Shown: positions 1 to 5,733, numbered from the stretch's first letter. The stretch: DNA of 8,818 nucleotides from Marinospirillum sp. (GCF_014859565.1 NZ_JACUUA010000137.1:1-8818); one strand, 5' to 3'. Numbers and translations are program-made. The notes: generated by a model from the letters alone, not told the origin.

Positions 1-1
1 T

Positions 2-49
2 GATGGTGGTCGCCGTCCAGTACGTCGCCGCGCTCCTGCCAGCGCCTGA
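2..49 (+). CDS. possible 3' end of an upstream gene (basic C-terminal tail)
   Basis: The frame starting at base 2 reads a short Arg-rich tail (DGGRRPVRRRAPASA) and stops at TGA 47-49, 22 nt before a strong terminator. Most of its arginines use CGT or CGC codons, as is typical of well-expressed gammaproteobacterial genes. Basic tails like this are common on DEAD-box RNA helicases and other RNA-binding proteins, but 15 residues are too few to name a product. A competing frame (bases 3-62, ending at TAA 60-62) gives a less convincing peptide. Some gene must end here to explain the terminator, but which frame is used is my inference. Confidence 0.4.
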   Translation, partial: DGGRRPVRRRAPASA

Positions 50-65
50 TTCGTCGCTGTAATTT

Positions 66-105
66 AAAAAACCGCCCTGCGTTCGCGCAGCGGCGGTTTT
101 TTTTT
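66..105 (+). terminator. intrinsic terminator, probably bidirectional
   Basis: The stem is ccgcc (72-76) plus ctgcg (77-81), pairing with cgcag (86-90) and ggcgg (92-96). It has a ttcg tetraloop (82-85) and a single bulged c at 91. Nine T follow (97-105) and six A precede (66-71), so it could act in both directions. It separates the upstream gene from bfd. Confidence 0.93.
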
Positions 106-126
106 GCGGATGTGAATCTTTATCAC

Positions 127-153
127 TTGCTTTGCTGATGTTTTGTCGATAAT
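127..153 (+). promoter_or_regulatory. candidate sigma-70 promoter of bfd
   Basis: A good -10 (GATAAT, 148-153, 5 of 6 to consensus) lies behind a weak -35 (TTGCTT, 127-132) with a short 15-nt spacer. The predicted start of transcription is near base 160, inside the Fur-box-like sequence. The weak -35 and short spacing keep this tentative. Confidence 0.4.
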
Positions 154-159
154 CTTGTC

Positions 160-175
160 GAGAACAATTAGCATT
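160..175 (+). promoter_or_regulatory. Fur-box-like operator before bfd
   Basis: GAGAACAATTAGCATT matches the gammaproteobacterial Fur pattern GAGAATnATTATCATT at 13 of 15 defined positions. It sits just downstream of the proposed -10 and 15 nt before the bfd start codon, a usual place for repression. Pseudomonas bfd is known to be induced by low iron under Fur control, which agrees with this reading. Binding is inferred from sequence only. Confidence 0.6.
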
Positions 176-190
176 CAGTGGAGGTCAAGC

Positions 191-391
191 ATGTACGTCT
201 GCATCTGCAAGGGTATCACCGAGCAACAAATCAAAACCTGCGCTGACCAGGGTGCAGCCAGTCTGCGTGACCTTTACCGTGAATTGGCTGTTGGCAGCCA
301 GTGCGGTAAATGTGTGAGTGTTGCAAAGCAAGTGTTGAACAGTGCTCAGTGCAATCAATCGCTTTGTTATGATGCCGCCTCTGTAGCCTGA
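191..391 (+). CDS. bfd: bacterioferritin-associated [2Fe-2S] ferredoxin Bfd
   Basis: This is a 66-residue cytoplasmic ferredoxin. It begins MYVCICKGIT and carries Cys4, Cys6, Cys38 and Cys41 in the CxC...CxxC arrangement that holds the [2Fe-2S] cluster in Bfd proteins, with the usual QCGKC core. In the family it docks on bacterioferritin above the heme and passes electrons that reduce stored Fe(III) so that iron can leave the shell. Tyr2 and the hydrophobic residue 5 (Ile here, Leu in Pseudomonas aeruginosa) are known docking residues. I chose ATG 191 because ggagg (180-184) lies 6 nt before it and the family starts exactly here; the longer frame from 143 has no family support. The C-terminal tail has two additional cysteines (54, 59) after a third at 17, none of them cluster ligands. 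The gene precedes the ferritin genes, its physiological partners, by 133 nt. Confidence 0.96.
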   Translation: MYVCICKGITEQQIKTCADQGAASLRDLYRELAVGSQCGKCVSVAKQVLNSAQCNQSLCYDAASVA

Positions 392-416
392 TTTTTACCT
401 TTCAGCCACTATTCTT

Positions 417-445
417 TTGCCTGCGTTGCTTCAGCAGGCTATTCT
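417..445 (+). promoter_or_regulatory. weak candidate promoter for the bacterioferritin pair
   Basis: TTGCCT (417-422) and TATTCT (440-445) each match consensus at 4 of 6 positions with an ideal 17-nt spacer. I see no Fur-box-like sequence here, in contrast to bfd. That fits the opposite iron response expected for storage (high iron) and release (low iron) genes. Confidence 0.3.
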
Positions 446-459
446 TATACCCTGAATTT

Positions 460-489
460 GCCAGCCAGTCGGTTTTCCGGCAAGCCAGC
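460..489. repeat. CTGGCTGGC-type intergenic motif, copy C (inverted)
   Basis: Read on the - strand this is GCTGGCTTGCCGG, AAAA, CCGACTGGCTGGC. It shares the elements ctggctt(g) and ctggctggc around an AAAA centre with copies B (3095-3120) and A (5393-5433). It also contains a small CGG-TTTT-CCG hairpin. It lies in the leader of the first bacterioferritin gene. The function is unknown, and chance similarity has not been excluded. Confidence 0.4.
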
Positions 490-524
490 TCCCTCTTCAA
501 CGTACCAACCCAGGGTGGCTATTT

Positions 525-1001
525 ATGCAAGGAAACACCAAGGTTCTGGAACAGCTCAATAAAGTGCTGACGCTGGAACTCACTTCTATCAATCAGTACT
601 TCCTCCATGCACGCATGTTCCGTAACTGGGGCTTTGAAAGCCTGAACCACGCAGCGTATAAAAAATCCATCAAAGATATGAAACAAGCTGATGAGCTGAT
701 CGAGCGCATTCTGTTTCTGACAGGTTTGCCCAATCTGCAGCACCTTGAGCGCCTGCGCATTGGTGAACATACTGCCGAAATGCTGAAGTGTGACCAAGAT
801 CTGCAGCTAGACCAACTCAAGCAGCTGCGTGAAGCCATTGCCCTGTGTGAAGCAGAGCAAGACTATATCAGCCGCCATCTGCTGGAAGAGATTCTCGAAG
901 ATGAAGAAGAGTATCTGGACTGGCTGGAAACCCAGCAGCATCAGATCACTGAAATGGGCATTGAAAACTATCTGCAGACCACTGTCAGCACAGGAGAATA
1001 A
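525..1001 (+). CDS. bfr: bacterioferritin, heme-binding subunit with degenerate ferroxidase site
   Basis: This 158-residue ferritin-like four-helix subunit has the same length as E. coli Bfr and aligns without gaps. Heme ligand Met52 is present in DMKQAD. Of the six di-iron ligands (E18, E51, H54, E94, E127, H130 in E. coli), only E18 and E127 remain. The others read Asp51, Gln54, Gln94 and Tyr130, so it should not oxidise iron efficiently by itself. Residues Leu68, Gln72, Glu81 and Glu85, which in P. aeruginosa BfrB contact Bfd, are all kept. I infer it is the heme-carrying, Bfd-docking partner of the next gene in a mixed 24-subunit shell, as in Neisseria BfrA/BfrB and P. aeruginosa FtnA/BfrB. 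The start at ATG 525 has a modest aggg-type ribosome site and matches the family N terminus (MQGNTKV). Its stop is 3 nt before the next start, so the two are co-translated. Confidence 0.95.
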   Translation: MQGNTKVLEQLNKVLTLELTSINQYFLHARMFRNWGFESLNHAAYKKSIKDMKQADELIERILFLTGLPNLQHLERLRIGEHTAEMLKCDQDLQLDQLKQLREAIALCEAEQDYISRHLLEEILEDEEEYLDWLETQQHQITEMGIENYLQTTVSTGE

Positions 1002-1004
1002 ATC

Positions 1005-1472
1005 ATGAAAGGCAGCAAAAAAGTCATTGCAGCACTCAACAAACTCCTGGCTGGTGAACTGACTGCAATGGATCAGTATTTTATCCACTCATCCATGTAT
1101 GAGGACTGGGGTTTAAACAAGCTGCACGAACGCATTGCTCATGAGTTTGATGATGAAAAAGCCCATGCAACTCAACTGATTCAACGCATACTGTTTCTGG
1201 AAGGGACACCGGATATGGTCACGCGTGAACCGATCAAGATCGGTAAAGACGTCAAAGAAATGCTCAGTAATGACCTGCAGCTGGAATATGACGTGACCGA
1301 AGCCCTGAAAGAAGTGATTGCCCTGTGTGAAAAAGAACAGGATTACCAGACCCGTGAAATTCTGCGTCAGATGCTGGATGATACCGAAATGGATCATGCT
1401 TACTGGTTGGAAAAACAACTGGGTCTGATTGAGCGCATTGGTATCAAGAACTATCTGCAGTCTCAGATCTGA
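1005..1472 (+). CDS. bacterioferritin/FtnA-like subunit with intact ferroxidase centre and no heme ligand
   Basis: This 155-residue ferritin-like subunit keeps the full di-iron site: Glu18, Glu51, His54, Glu94, Glu128 and His131. The last two form the ExxH motif (TEMDH), shifted by one residue from E. coli Bfr by an insertion. That form and the following AYWLEKQLGLI closely match P. aeruginosa FtnA (formerly BfrA). The heme-ligating Met52 is Lys here, and the Bfd-contact positions 68 and 81 are Thr and Lys, so it should neither bind heme alone nor recruit Bfd. It is expected to oxidise Fe(II) with O2 or H2O2 and deposit it in the core. ATG 1005 is preceded by aggag (992-996), which lies at the end of the previous gene. 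The close coupling supports co-assembly in defined amounts. Naming varies (ftnA, bfrA), so no symbol is given. Confidence 0.94.
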   Translation: MKGSKKVIAALNKLLAGELTAMDQYFIHSSMYEDWGLNKLHERIAHEFDDEKAHATQLIQRILFLEGTPDMVTREPIKIGKDVKEMLSNDLQLEYDVTEALKEVIALCEKEQDYQTREILRQMLDDTEMDHAYWLEKQLGLIERIGIKNYLQSQI

Positions 1473-1489
1473 GTCTATTGATCAATCAA

Positions 1490-1520
1490 CCCCACCGGAT
1501 AACTCCGGATGGGGTTTTTT
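1490..1520 (+). terminator. intrinsic terminator after the bacterioferritin pair
   Basis: The stem is cccca (1490-1494) plus ccgga (1495-1499), pairing with tccgg (1504-1508) and tgggg (1510-1514). The loop is taac and a single a at 1509 is bulged. Six T follow (1515-1520). The Shine-Dalgarno of the next gene begins only 3 nt after the T tract. Confidence 0.92.
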
Positions 1521-1532
1521 AATGGAGTTGGC

Positions 1533-1901
1533 ATGTCGGTTTTACTCTTCCGTATTGGTCACCATGTACCGGATGATGAGTTACATGAGATACGTCTGCT
1601 GTTGAATGAGCAGGGTATCCACTGGTATGAAACCACCTCGGGTTACTGGCGTGTGGGTCTGGCAGGCATCTGGCTGCATGACCCAGAGCAGGAGGCCGAA
1701 GCGCGGGCATTGCTGGATGCTTATCAGCAGCAGCGTCTGGAGCGGGCACAGCAGGAACAGGCGGAACTGCAAGCCGAGGGAACAACACCCCGTTTTATTG
1801 ATCGCCTGATCCGCCAGCCATTCAGAATGTTAGGTGTGTTGCTGGCGCTGCTACTGATTGTGCTGGTCAGCCTGATACCCGTCTGGTGGTTGGTCTTTTA
1901 A
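1533..1901 (+). CDS. DUF6164-like small membrane protein
   Basis: This is a 122-residue protein of unknown function. The N-terminal part (about 1-60) has the look of DUF6164: a beta-strand start (MSVLLFRI), then HVPDDELHEIRLLL, a WYET motif and an aromatic/Gly stretch ending in IWLHD. These features suggest a small soluble alpha/beta fold. Residues 60-85 form a Gln/Glu/Ala-rich helix, and one hydrophobic span (about 97-121) with a positive patch before it (RLIRQPFR) should anchor the protein in the inner membrane, N side in the cytoplasm. ATG 1533 was chosen because ggag (1524-1527) lies 5 nt upstream; an earlier in-frame ATG at 1509 falls inside the terminator hairpin. The family assignment is from memory of its motifs. 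The gene ends 4 nt from the convergent 27-codon gene. Confidence 0.8.
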   Translation: MSVLLFRIGHHVPDDELHEIRLLLNEQGIHWYETTSGYWRVGLAGIWLHDPEQEAEARALLDAYQQQRLERAQQEQAELQAEGTTPRFIDRLIRQPFRMLGVLLALLLIVLVSLIPVWWLVF

Positions 1902-1905
1902 GGGG

Positions 1906-1989
1906 TTAATCCAGCACCACCAGCAAGGGTGCCATAACAGTCAGTAGCAGGGCAAAGGCCACCAGTTGAACCCAGAGTTTTTTGTGCAT
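1906..1989 (-). CDS. 27-residue single-span membrane peptide
   Basis: An ATG (1987-1989) preceded by an excellent Shine-Dalgarno (aaggag, 6 nt spacing) opens 27 codons ending at TAA 1906-1908. The peptide starts MHKKLWVQ. Residues 6-26 are almost entirely hydrophobic (Val, Leu, Ala, Phe, Met), followed by a terminal Asp, so it should form one membrane helix with its Lys-rich N terminus in the cytoplasm. It begins 12 nt after the stop of the HmuS-like gene and is almost certainly translated from the same iron-controlled mRNA. I recognise no family. It might be a regulatory or assembly partner of a transporter, but that is a guess. It is too short for standard gene finders and is likely missed in related genomes. 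Confidence 0.68.
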   Translation of the reverse strand: MHKKLWVQLVAFALLLTVMAPLLVVLD

Positions 1990-2001
1990 GGATTGCTCCT
2001 T

Positions 2002-3054
2002 TTATAACAGGCTGCTGAATACTTCACGCAGCGCCAGATTTTCCACCCGCCCTTCAGCGTTGTAACCCTGCACCTGCAGCAGCATTTCTCCACTGGCACC
2101 AAAAATCTCCAGCGAGCTGATCCAGCTGTCGCCTCGCGGTTTGCGGGTGATAAAAGCAAACTCAAACAGGCTGGGATCAAGTCTGGCTTGTCCTTCTTGC
2201 CATTCCAGCAACAAGGAACCTTTGCCGATGCAGGGTTTCAGCAGGGCTTTTTTGCAGGTTTGTACACAACCCTCGCTGATCATGGATATACACAAGGGCA
2301 GTTGCAGTCGGCAAGCACTGTTCAGCAGATGTTCAAAGCTATCCAGTGAAACTGATCGTGCCAGTTTTGGGCTGATTGAGCAGAGGGTGGCAAAATAGGT
2401 GGTTTGATGCCGTTGCAGCAGGGCGCTGATCTGTTGTGGGTCACTCATGTTGCGCCACTCCAGTTCCAGACTGGTCAGATCCTGCGGCATAGGGTGTTCT
2501 CTATGACGTGTTGCTGCGGGTTCAAACAAGGGTTGGTGGCTGGCTTGGGTATCCGCATGCTGATGCAGCAGTTCCTGCCAGGCTGTTTTACAGGTGGCTG
2601 TGGTGGGGCTGAGTGACATAAAACGACGGCCATTACGGGTGAAAAAGTCCAGCCGTTGTTCCGTGGCACAACCCCAGTACCAGTGCTCCAGCTGTAATTT
2701 CAGATGCAGACCGGAGGTCAGGAACTGAATACCCAGCTGTCGCGGATGATCCAGACACAAATCAGGAGTAGAAAAACAGCCGCGATAATGAATGGAACCC
2801 AAGTCGTTATAAGCGGTGACTTCAACTTCCTGCAGTGTCGACAGCTGATAAAGCACACTGAAAGCATCACGCAATGGCCATACATTTTCCTGACCGATTC
2901 TGGAAGCCTGCAAGTCACCTTCACTGGTATTCAGCAGTGTTGCCCACTCACGCAGACTGGCAGCAGGCTGAGCTTGACGAACACCTTGCAGCGCTTTGTA
3001 AAGTAAACCGGATAACCCGGTTGTGAAGACGGGGAAATTCACCAATGCATTCAT
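2002..3054 (-). CDS. HmuS/HemS-like hemin-handling protein, divergent
   Basis: This 350-residue cytoplasmic protein has the length and duplicated layout of the HemS/ChuS/HmuS/PhuS family, which binds heme imported through TonB-dependent receptors and degrades it or delivers it to heme oxygenase. The N half has LNTSEGDLQASRIG, then NDLGSIHYRG and a LxFFTRNGRRF strand. The C half ends with the family-like FAFITRKP...ISSLEIFGASGEM and a final ENLALREV. In the family the iron-ligating His sits in a (M)(S/T)D-x-H-Q-F segment before LLRKH. Here that segment reads MSDPQQISALLQRH, with Gln207 in the His place, so axial heme binding may be lost or moved. ATG 3054 has aggag (3063-3067) 8 nt upstream. 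The gene has its own Fur-type promoter. The family call is moderately sure; heme degradation is not shown. Confidence 0.75.
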   Translation of the reverse strand: MNALVNFPVFTTGLSGLLYKALQGVRQAQPAASLREWATLLNTSEGDLQASRIGQENVWPLRDAFSVLYQLSTLQEVEVTAYNDLGSIHYRGCFSTPDLCLDHPRQLGIQFLTSGLHLKLQLEHWYWGCATEQRLDFFTRNGRRFMSLSPTTATCKTAWQELLHQHADTQASHQPLFEPAATRHREHPMPQDLTSLELEWRNMSDPQQISALLQRHQTTYFATLCSISPKLARSVSLDSFEHLLNSACRLQLPLCISMISEGCVQTCKKALLKPCIGKGSLLLEWQEGQARLDPSLFEFAFITRKPRGDSWISSLEIFGASGEMLLQVQGYNAEGRVENLALREVFSSLL

Positions 3055-3094
3055 ATCGTACTCTCCTGATGACGGGTCCTGAATGAGTAGTGCA

Positions 3095-3120
3095 CTGGCT
3101 GGCTAAAACTGGCTTGCTGG
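3095..3120. repeat. CTGGCTGGC-type intergenic motif, copy B
   Basis: CTGGCTGGCT (3095-3104), AAAA, then CTGGCTTGCTGG (3109-3120). It lies in the presumed leader of the HmuS-like gene, between its promoter and ribosome site. It resembles copy A (5393-5433) and, inverted, copy C (460-489). Confidence 0.45.
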
Positions 3121-3135
3121 CACCCAACAGATAAC

Positions 3136-3154
3136 AAGAATGATTATCATTAAG
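3136..3154. promoter_or_regulatory. Fur box before the HmuS-like gene
   Basis: The 19-bp segment AAGAATGATTATCATTAAG contains the perfect palindrome AATGAT-T-ATCATT (3139-3151). It matches the classical GATAATGATAATCATTATC box at 14 of 19 positions. It covers the -10 of the promoter on the - strand, so iron-loaded Fur would block transcription. Confidence 0.9.
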
Positions 3155-3171
3155 TTTGGTTTGGGTGTCAA
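3143..3171 (-). promoter_or_regulatory. strong sigma-70 promoter of the HmuS-like gene
   Basis: On the - strand, TTGACA (3166-3171) is a perfect -35, followed by a 17-nt spacer and GATAAT (3143-3148), 5 of 6 to consensus. Transcription should start near 3135, giving a leader of about 80 nt. The Fur box overlaps the -10. Confidence 0.85.
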
Positions 3172-3175
3172 GCAT

Positions 3176-3202
3176 AAAAAAAGGGGAACCCTGAGGTTCC
3201 CC
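3176..3202 (-). terminator. intrinsic terminator after the TonB-dependent receptor
   Basis: On the - strand the stem ggggaacc/ggttcccc (3183-3190 with 3195-3202) has a tcag loop and is followed by seven T (3176-3182). It ends the hemP-receptor transcript 41 nt after the receptor stop, just before the promoter of the next gene. Confidence 0.94.
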
Positions 3203-3242
3203 AAAGAAGCTGAAAAACTCCAATTGCTGTGTTGCCTAAGAC

Positions 3243-5363
3243 TTAGAACTGGTAGCGTGCTCCAACTTCAAAGCTGCGCTCAGGCCCGGCGTAGATGCCC
3301 TGACGCAGGCTGGCAATATAGCGCTCATCCGTCAGGTTTTTGATGTTGCCAAATACATTAAAGGCAGGAGTTACCTTGTAGTTGGCGGTCAGATCCAGCG
3401 TGGTGTAGGAATCAATCTGTCCTGTGAAGAATCCACTGGTATTTTCTGCAAGAGTTTTGGTGTTGTCCGTATCGCTAAACTGCGAGCCAGTGTGGTTGGC
3501 ACTCAGCAGTGTGGAAAACTGCTCAGTTTCGTAACCCAGGCCAAGATTAAGGATCACTTCTGGTGTATAGGTTACACGCTTGCCATCTTTTATACTGACA
3601 TCAACACCATTGGTCTCATAACGGGTGCCAACAAACTTGGCATCTGGAATCCAGGTGGCGTTAGCTTGCATGAAAAATCCACCACCCAACCCTAGGGCAA
3701 CAGCACCTTCAAACCCTTGATGCAGTGTTTTACCACCATTAGTTTGCTGGTAGTCGGTGTTACTGTTGGCAGGGATTATCTGGTTGTCAAAATCCATGCG
3801 GAAGTAGGTTGCTTCATAGGTCAGCTGGCTGATCTGACCACGTACACCCAGCTCCAGATTCAGTGAGCGCTCTGCTTCCAGTTGCTGATCCTTCAGACCA
3901 TCCAGAGCATCACCATTGGATGCCGGTGAAAAGGCTTGATAAACGCCACCAAATACCTGTGCTGCGGAGGAAAGCTGATAGGTTGCACCGATACCGGGCA
4001 TTACTTCGGTGTTGGAGGTATCCGCACGGTTACCTTACGCTGCTGTTTTTTGAAGATCCTTGCGTTCCTGGGTATAAGACTCAACCCGGATGCCTGGAGT
4101 CACTGCCAGCTGATTAGTGACTTCAAAACGGTTCTGACCAAAAACAGCAATGCTGTCGGCTGTGTCAACACGGTCACGGGTGATGTTGCCGCTGCGCGGG
4201 GTGGCACGTGTGGCTTGGATCGTTTGATCTTTCATTTCTTCGGTCATGAAACGCACACCAACTTCAGCCTGGTTACGCATGCCAAAGCTGTTGTGAGCAA
4301 ACTGCAGACGGGATTCAGCACCAAAACGTTCAAAGGCTCGGTTATTGCCGCTCAGACTGTTCGTATAAACCCAGCGTCCTGCTGTACGGGAAGCGTTTGC
4401 ATTAACACCATAACGCCAGTAGTCACGGTACATCTGGCTCCAGTAAACAAGGGTATTGAGTTTAAAGTTGCCGTCGATGTCCCATTCGTGGTTTACATCA
4501 AAGGATTGGCGTTCGGTCAGGAACCAGTCATCAGGAGCTGGGTTATAGGTTTTGCCAGCTTTATAGTCATCCAGAAAAAGTCCCCGATAGGAGATATTGG
4601 CATCATTGGCATAGTGGGTGAATTTAACACCTATCCACTGATCATCACCAACGGCCATGCCCGCTTTGATCATGGCATCAGTCATGTCATAACCCTTATC
4701 CATAAAACCATCACTTTGTGCGCGGGTGATCACAGCACCAAACACGCCATCCAGTGAGGGAGAGCTGCCGCCGACCTCTAAAGTGCTTTCTTTCATGCCG
4801 TGAGAGCCTGCTCGTGCAGTAAGTGCAACTCCGTCATCCGGTTGTTTGGTGCGGTAGTTGATCACCCCGCCAATGGTGCTGGGGCCATAACGCAGTGCAG
4901 CAGCACCCTTGAGTACCTCAATATCACCAATGCGCTGAATGCGAGGGTTGTAATAACGACCATTACCAACAAATAAACCTGGAGCGACAGGTACACCATC
5001 TTCCAGTATCAGGGTTTTGTAATCGGCAGCACTGAGTCCACGAATACCGATATTGGCAACCACAGCTGTTTCTTCTTCACCCTTGATGTAAACACCTGGC
5101 ACCTGCCGTAAGGCTTCTTCAGTAGAGCGAGGTTGTTGGCGCTGCAGGTCTTCCTGTGAGACCAGAGTGACAGAACCTGGCTGGCGAGCAATGTCTTCAC
5201 CAGTTTTACCAACCACATCAATTTGTGGCAGGCGCAGGTTTTGTTGATCAGCCAGCGTGGCTGCTGAAATGCTGGTTCCTGCTACTCCCAGTGCAAGGGT
5301 GATGGCGATGGTCAAGCTGGATGGCTTGAAATGTTGCAGATGCAGGGTTTGTGTTGTTTTCAC
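3243..5363 (-). pseudogene. FecA-like TonB-dependent receptor interrupted by an in-frame TAA
   Basis: The gene reads as one frame of 706 codons, but codon 443 is TAA (4035-4037). The frame is the same on both sides: 11 sense codons follow the stop, then ATG 3999-4001 continues to the natural end, ...GARYQF with the terminal aromatic residue of outer-membrane barrels. The 442-residue N part has a signal peptide (about 1-34, LALGVAGTSISA), a plug domain (LPQIDVVGK, ...IGIRGLSAADYKTLILEDGVP, ...VLKGAAALRYGPSTIGGVINY) and half the barrel. Plug and barrel resemble FecA/COG4772 receptors without the N-terminal signalling domain. The FRAP/NPNL motifs of heme receptors are not seen; that region reads AFSPAS. 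GTG 5363 is preferred as start because ggag (5372-5375) lies 8 nt before it; GTG 5369 is too close. The product would be a truncated barrel unless the stop is a sequencing error or is read through. Confidence 0.9.
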
Positions 5364-5392
5364 TTTCACTTCTCCATGATGGTTTTTATTCC

Positions 5393-5433
5393 CTGGCTGG
5401 CTGAAGTGAAAATGACTTGCTGGCTGGCTTGGG
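5393..5433. repeat. CTGGCTGGC-type intergenic motif, copy A
   Basis: CTGGCTGGCT (5393-5402), 13 nt that include AAAA, then CTTGCTGGCTGGCTTGGG (5416-5433). It lies between hemP and the receptor gene. Like copies B and C it combines ctggctggc with cttgctgg. No hairpin explains it. Confidence 0.45.
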
Positions 5434-5455
5434 TTGATTCTGTTTTGAGCTGACT

Positions 5456-5647
5456 TTATTTGGTCAGGATCAGTTTGCCGCGATGGGTGATGCGCAGGGT
5501 GTAGGTTTCACCCTGGTGTAAAATCAGCAGTTGTCGGCTGGTGCCGAAGAGTTGTTGACTGGTGATGCTGGGCTCCTCAGAGTTTTCTGAGGTTTGCCCT
5601 GTGTCGGGGTTTAAGGCATGTTCGGGTGTTTTATTCATCGGAGCCAT
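5456..5647 (-). CDS. hemP: hemin uptake protein HemP/HmuP family
   Basis: This is a small 63-residue protein. After a variable polar N terminus (about 1-30), the C half SRQLLILHQGETYTLRITHR followed by GKLILTK is the full HemP domain, with the characteristic H-x-G-x-x-Y-x-L-R and terminal GKLILTK. HemP proteins are encoded next to heme or siderophore receptor genes. In Bradyrhizobium and Burkholderia the homologue HmuP/HemP is needed for activation of the adjacent receptor gene, so a regulatory role in the cytoplasm is likely here too. The receptor gene follows after about 90 nt with no terminator, suggesting one transcript. The start is uncertain: ATG 5647 and the in-frame ATG at 5638 both lack a clear Shine-Dalgarno. 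Confidence 0.92.
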   Translation of the reverse strand: MAPMNKTPEHALNPDTGQTSENSEEPSITSQQLFGTSRQLLILHQGETYTLRITHRGKLILTK

Positions 5648-5703
5648 TTATTGTAACTTGGAAGTCGCAGCAATTCTGATGGGTGAATCTTTATGTTAAT
5701 ACA

Positions 5704-5733
5704 AGTCTAATGGCAAATAAGAAGTATTGTCAA
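5704..5733 (-). promoter_or_regulatory. candidate sigma-70 promoter of hemP
   Basis: On the - strand, TTGACA (5728-5733) is a perfect -35, with an 18-nt spacer and TAGACT (5704-5709, 4 of 6) as -10. Transcription would start near 5697, about 50 nt before the hemP start. The -35 shares three bases with the palindrome at 5731-5742. Confidence 0.55.

Noticed and set aside
143..190. N-terminal extension of Bfd
   Set aside because: It would run through the promoter and Fur-like site; the family begins at MYVC and the ribosome site is before ATG 191.
1509..1532. Earlier ATG start for the DUF6164-like gene
   Set aside because: The codon lies in the 3' arm of the terminator hairpin and has no Shine-Dalgarno; the ATG at 1533 has one and fits the family N terminus.
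4001..4035. Frameshift as the cause of the split receptor
   Set aside because: The distance from the stop to the downstream ATG is a multiple of three and the intervening 11 codons continue the same frame, so it is a nonsense codon, not a frameshift. The T6 run nearby does not change the frame.
3936..4757. Long open frame on the + strand (273 codons) opposite the receptor gene
   Set aside because: It lies antisense to a clear TonB-dependent receptor whose codons explain it; the translation has no recognisable domain and no good ribosome site.
5361..5377. Alternative starts of the receptor: ATG at 5377 and GTG at 5369
   Set aside because: ATG 5377 runs into TGA after three codons. GTG 5369 abuts the Shine-Dalgarno. 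GTG 5363 has proper spacing.
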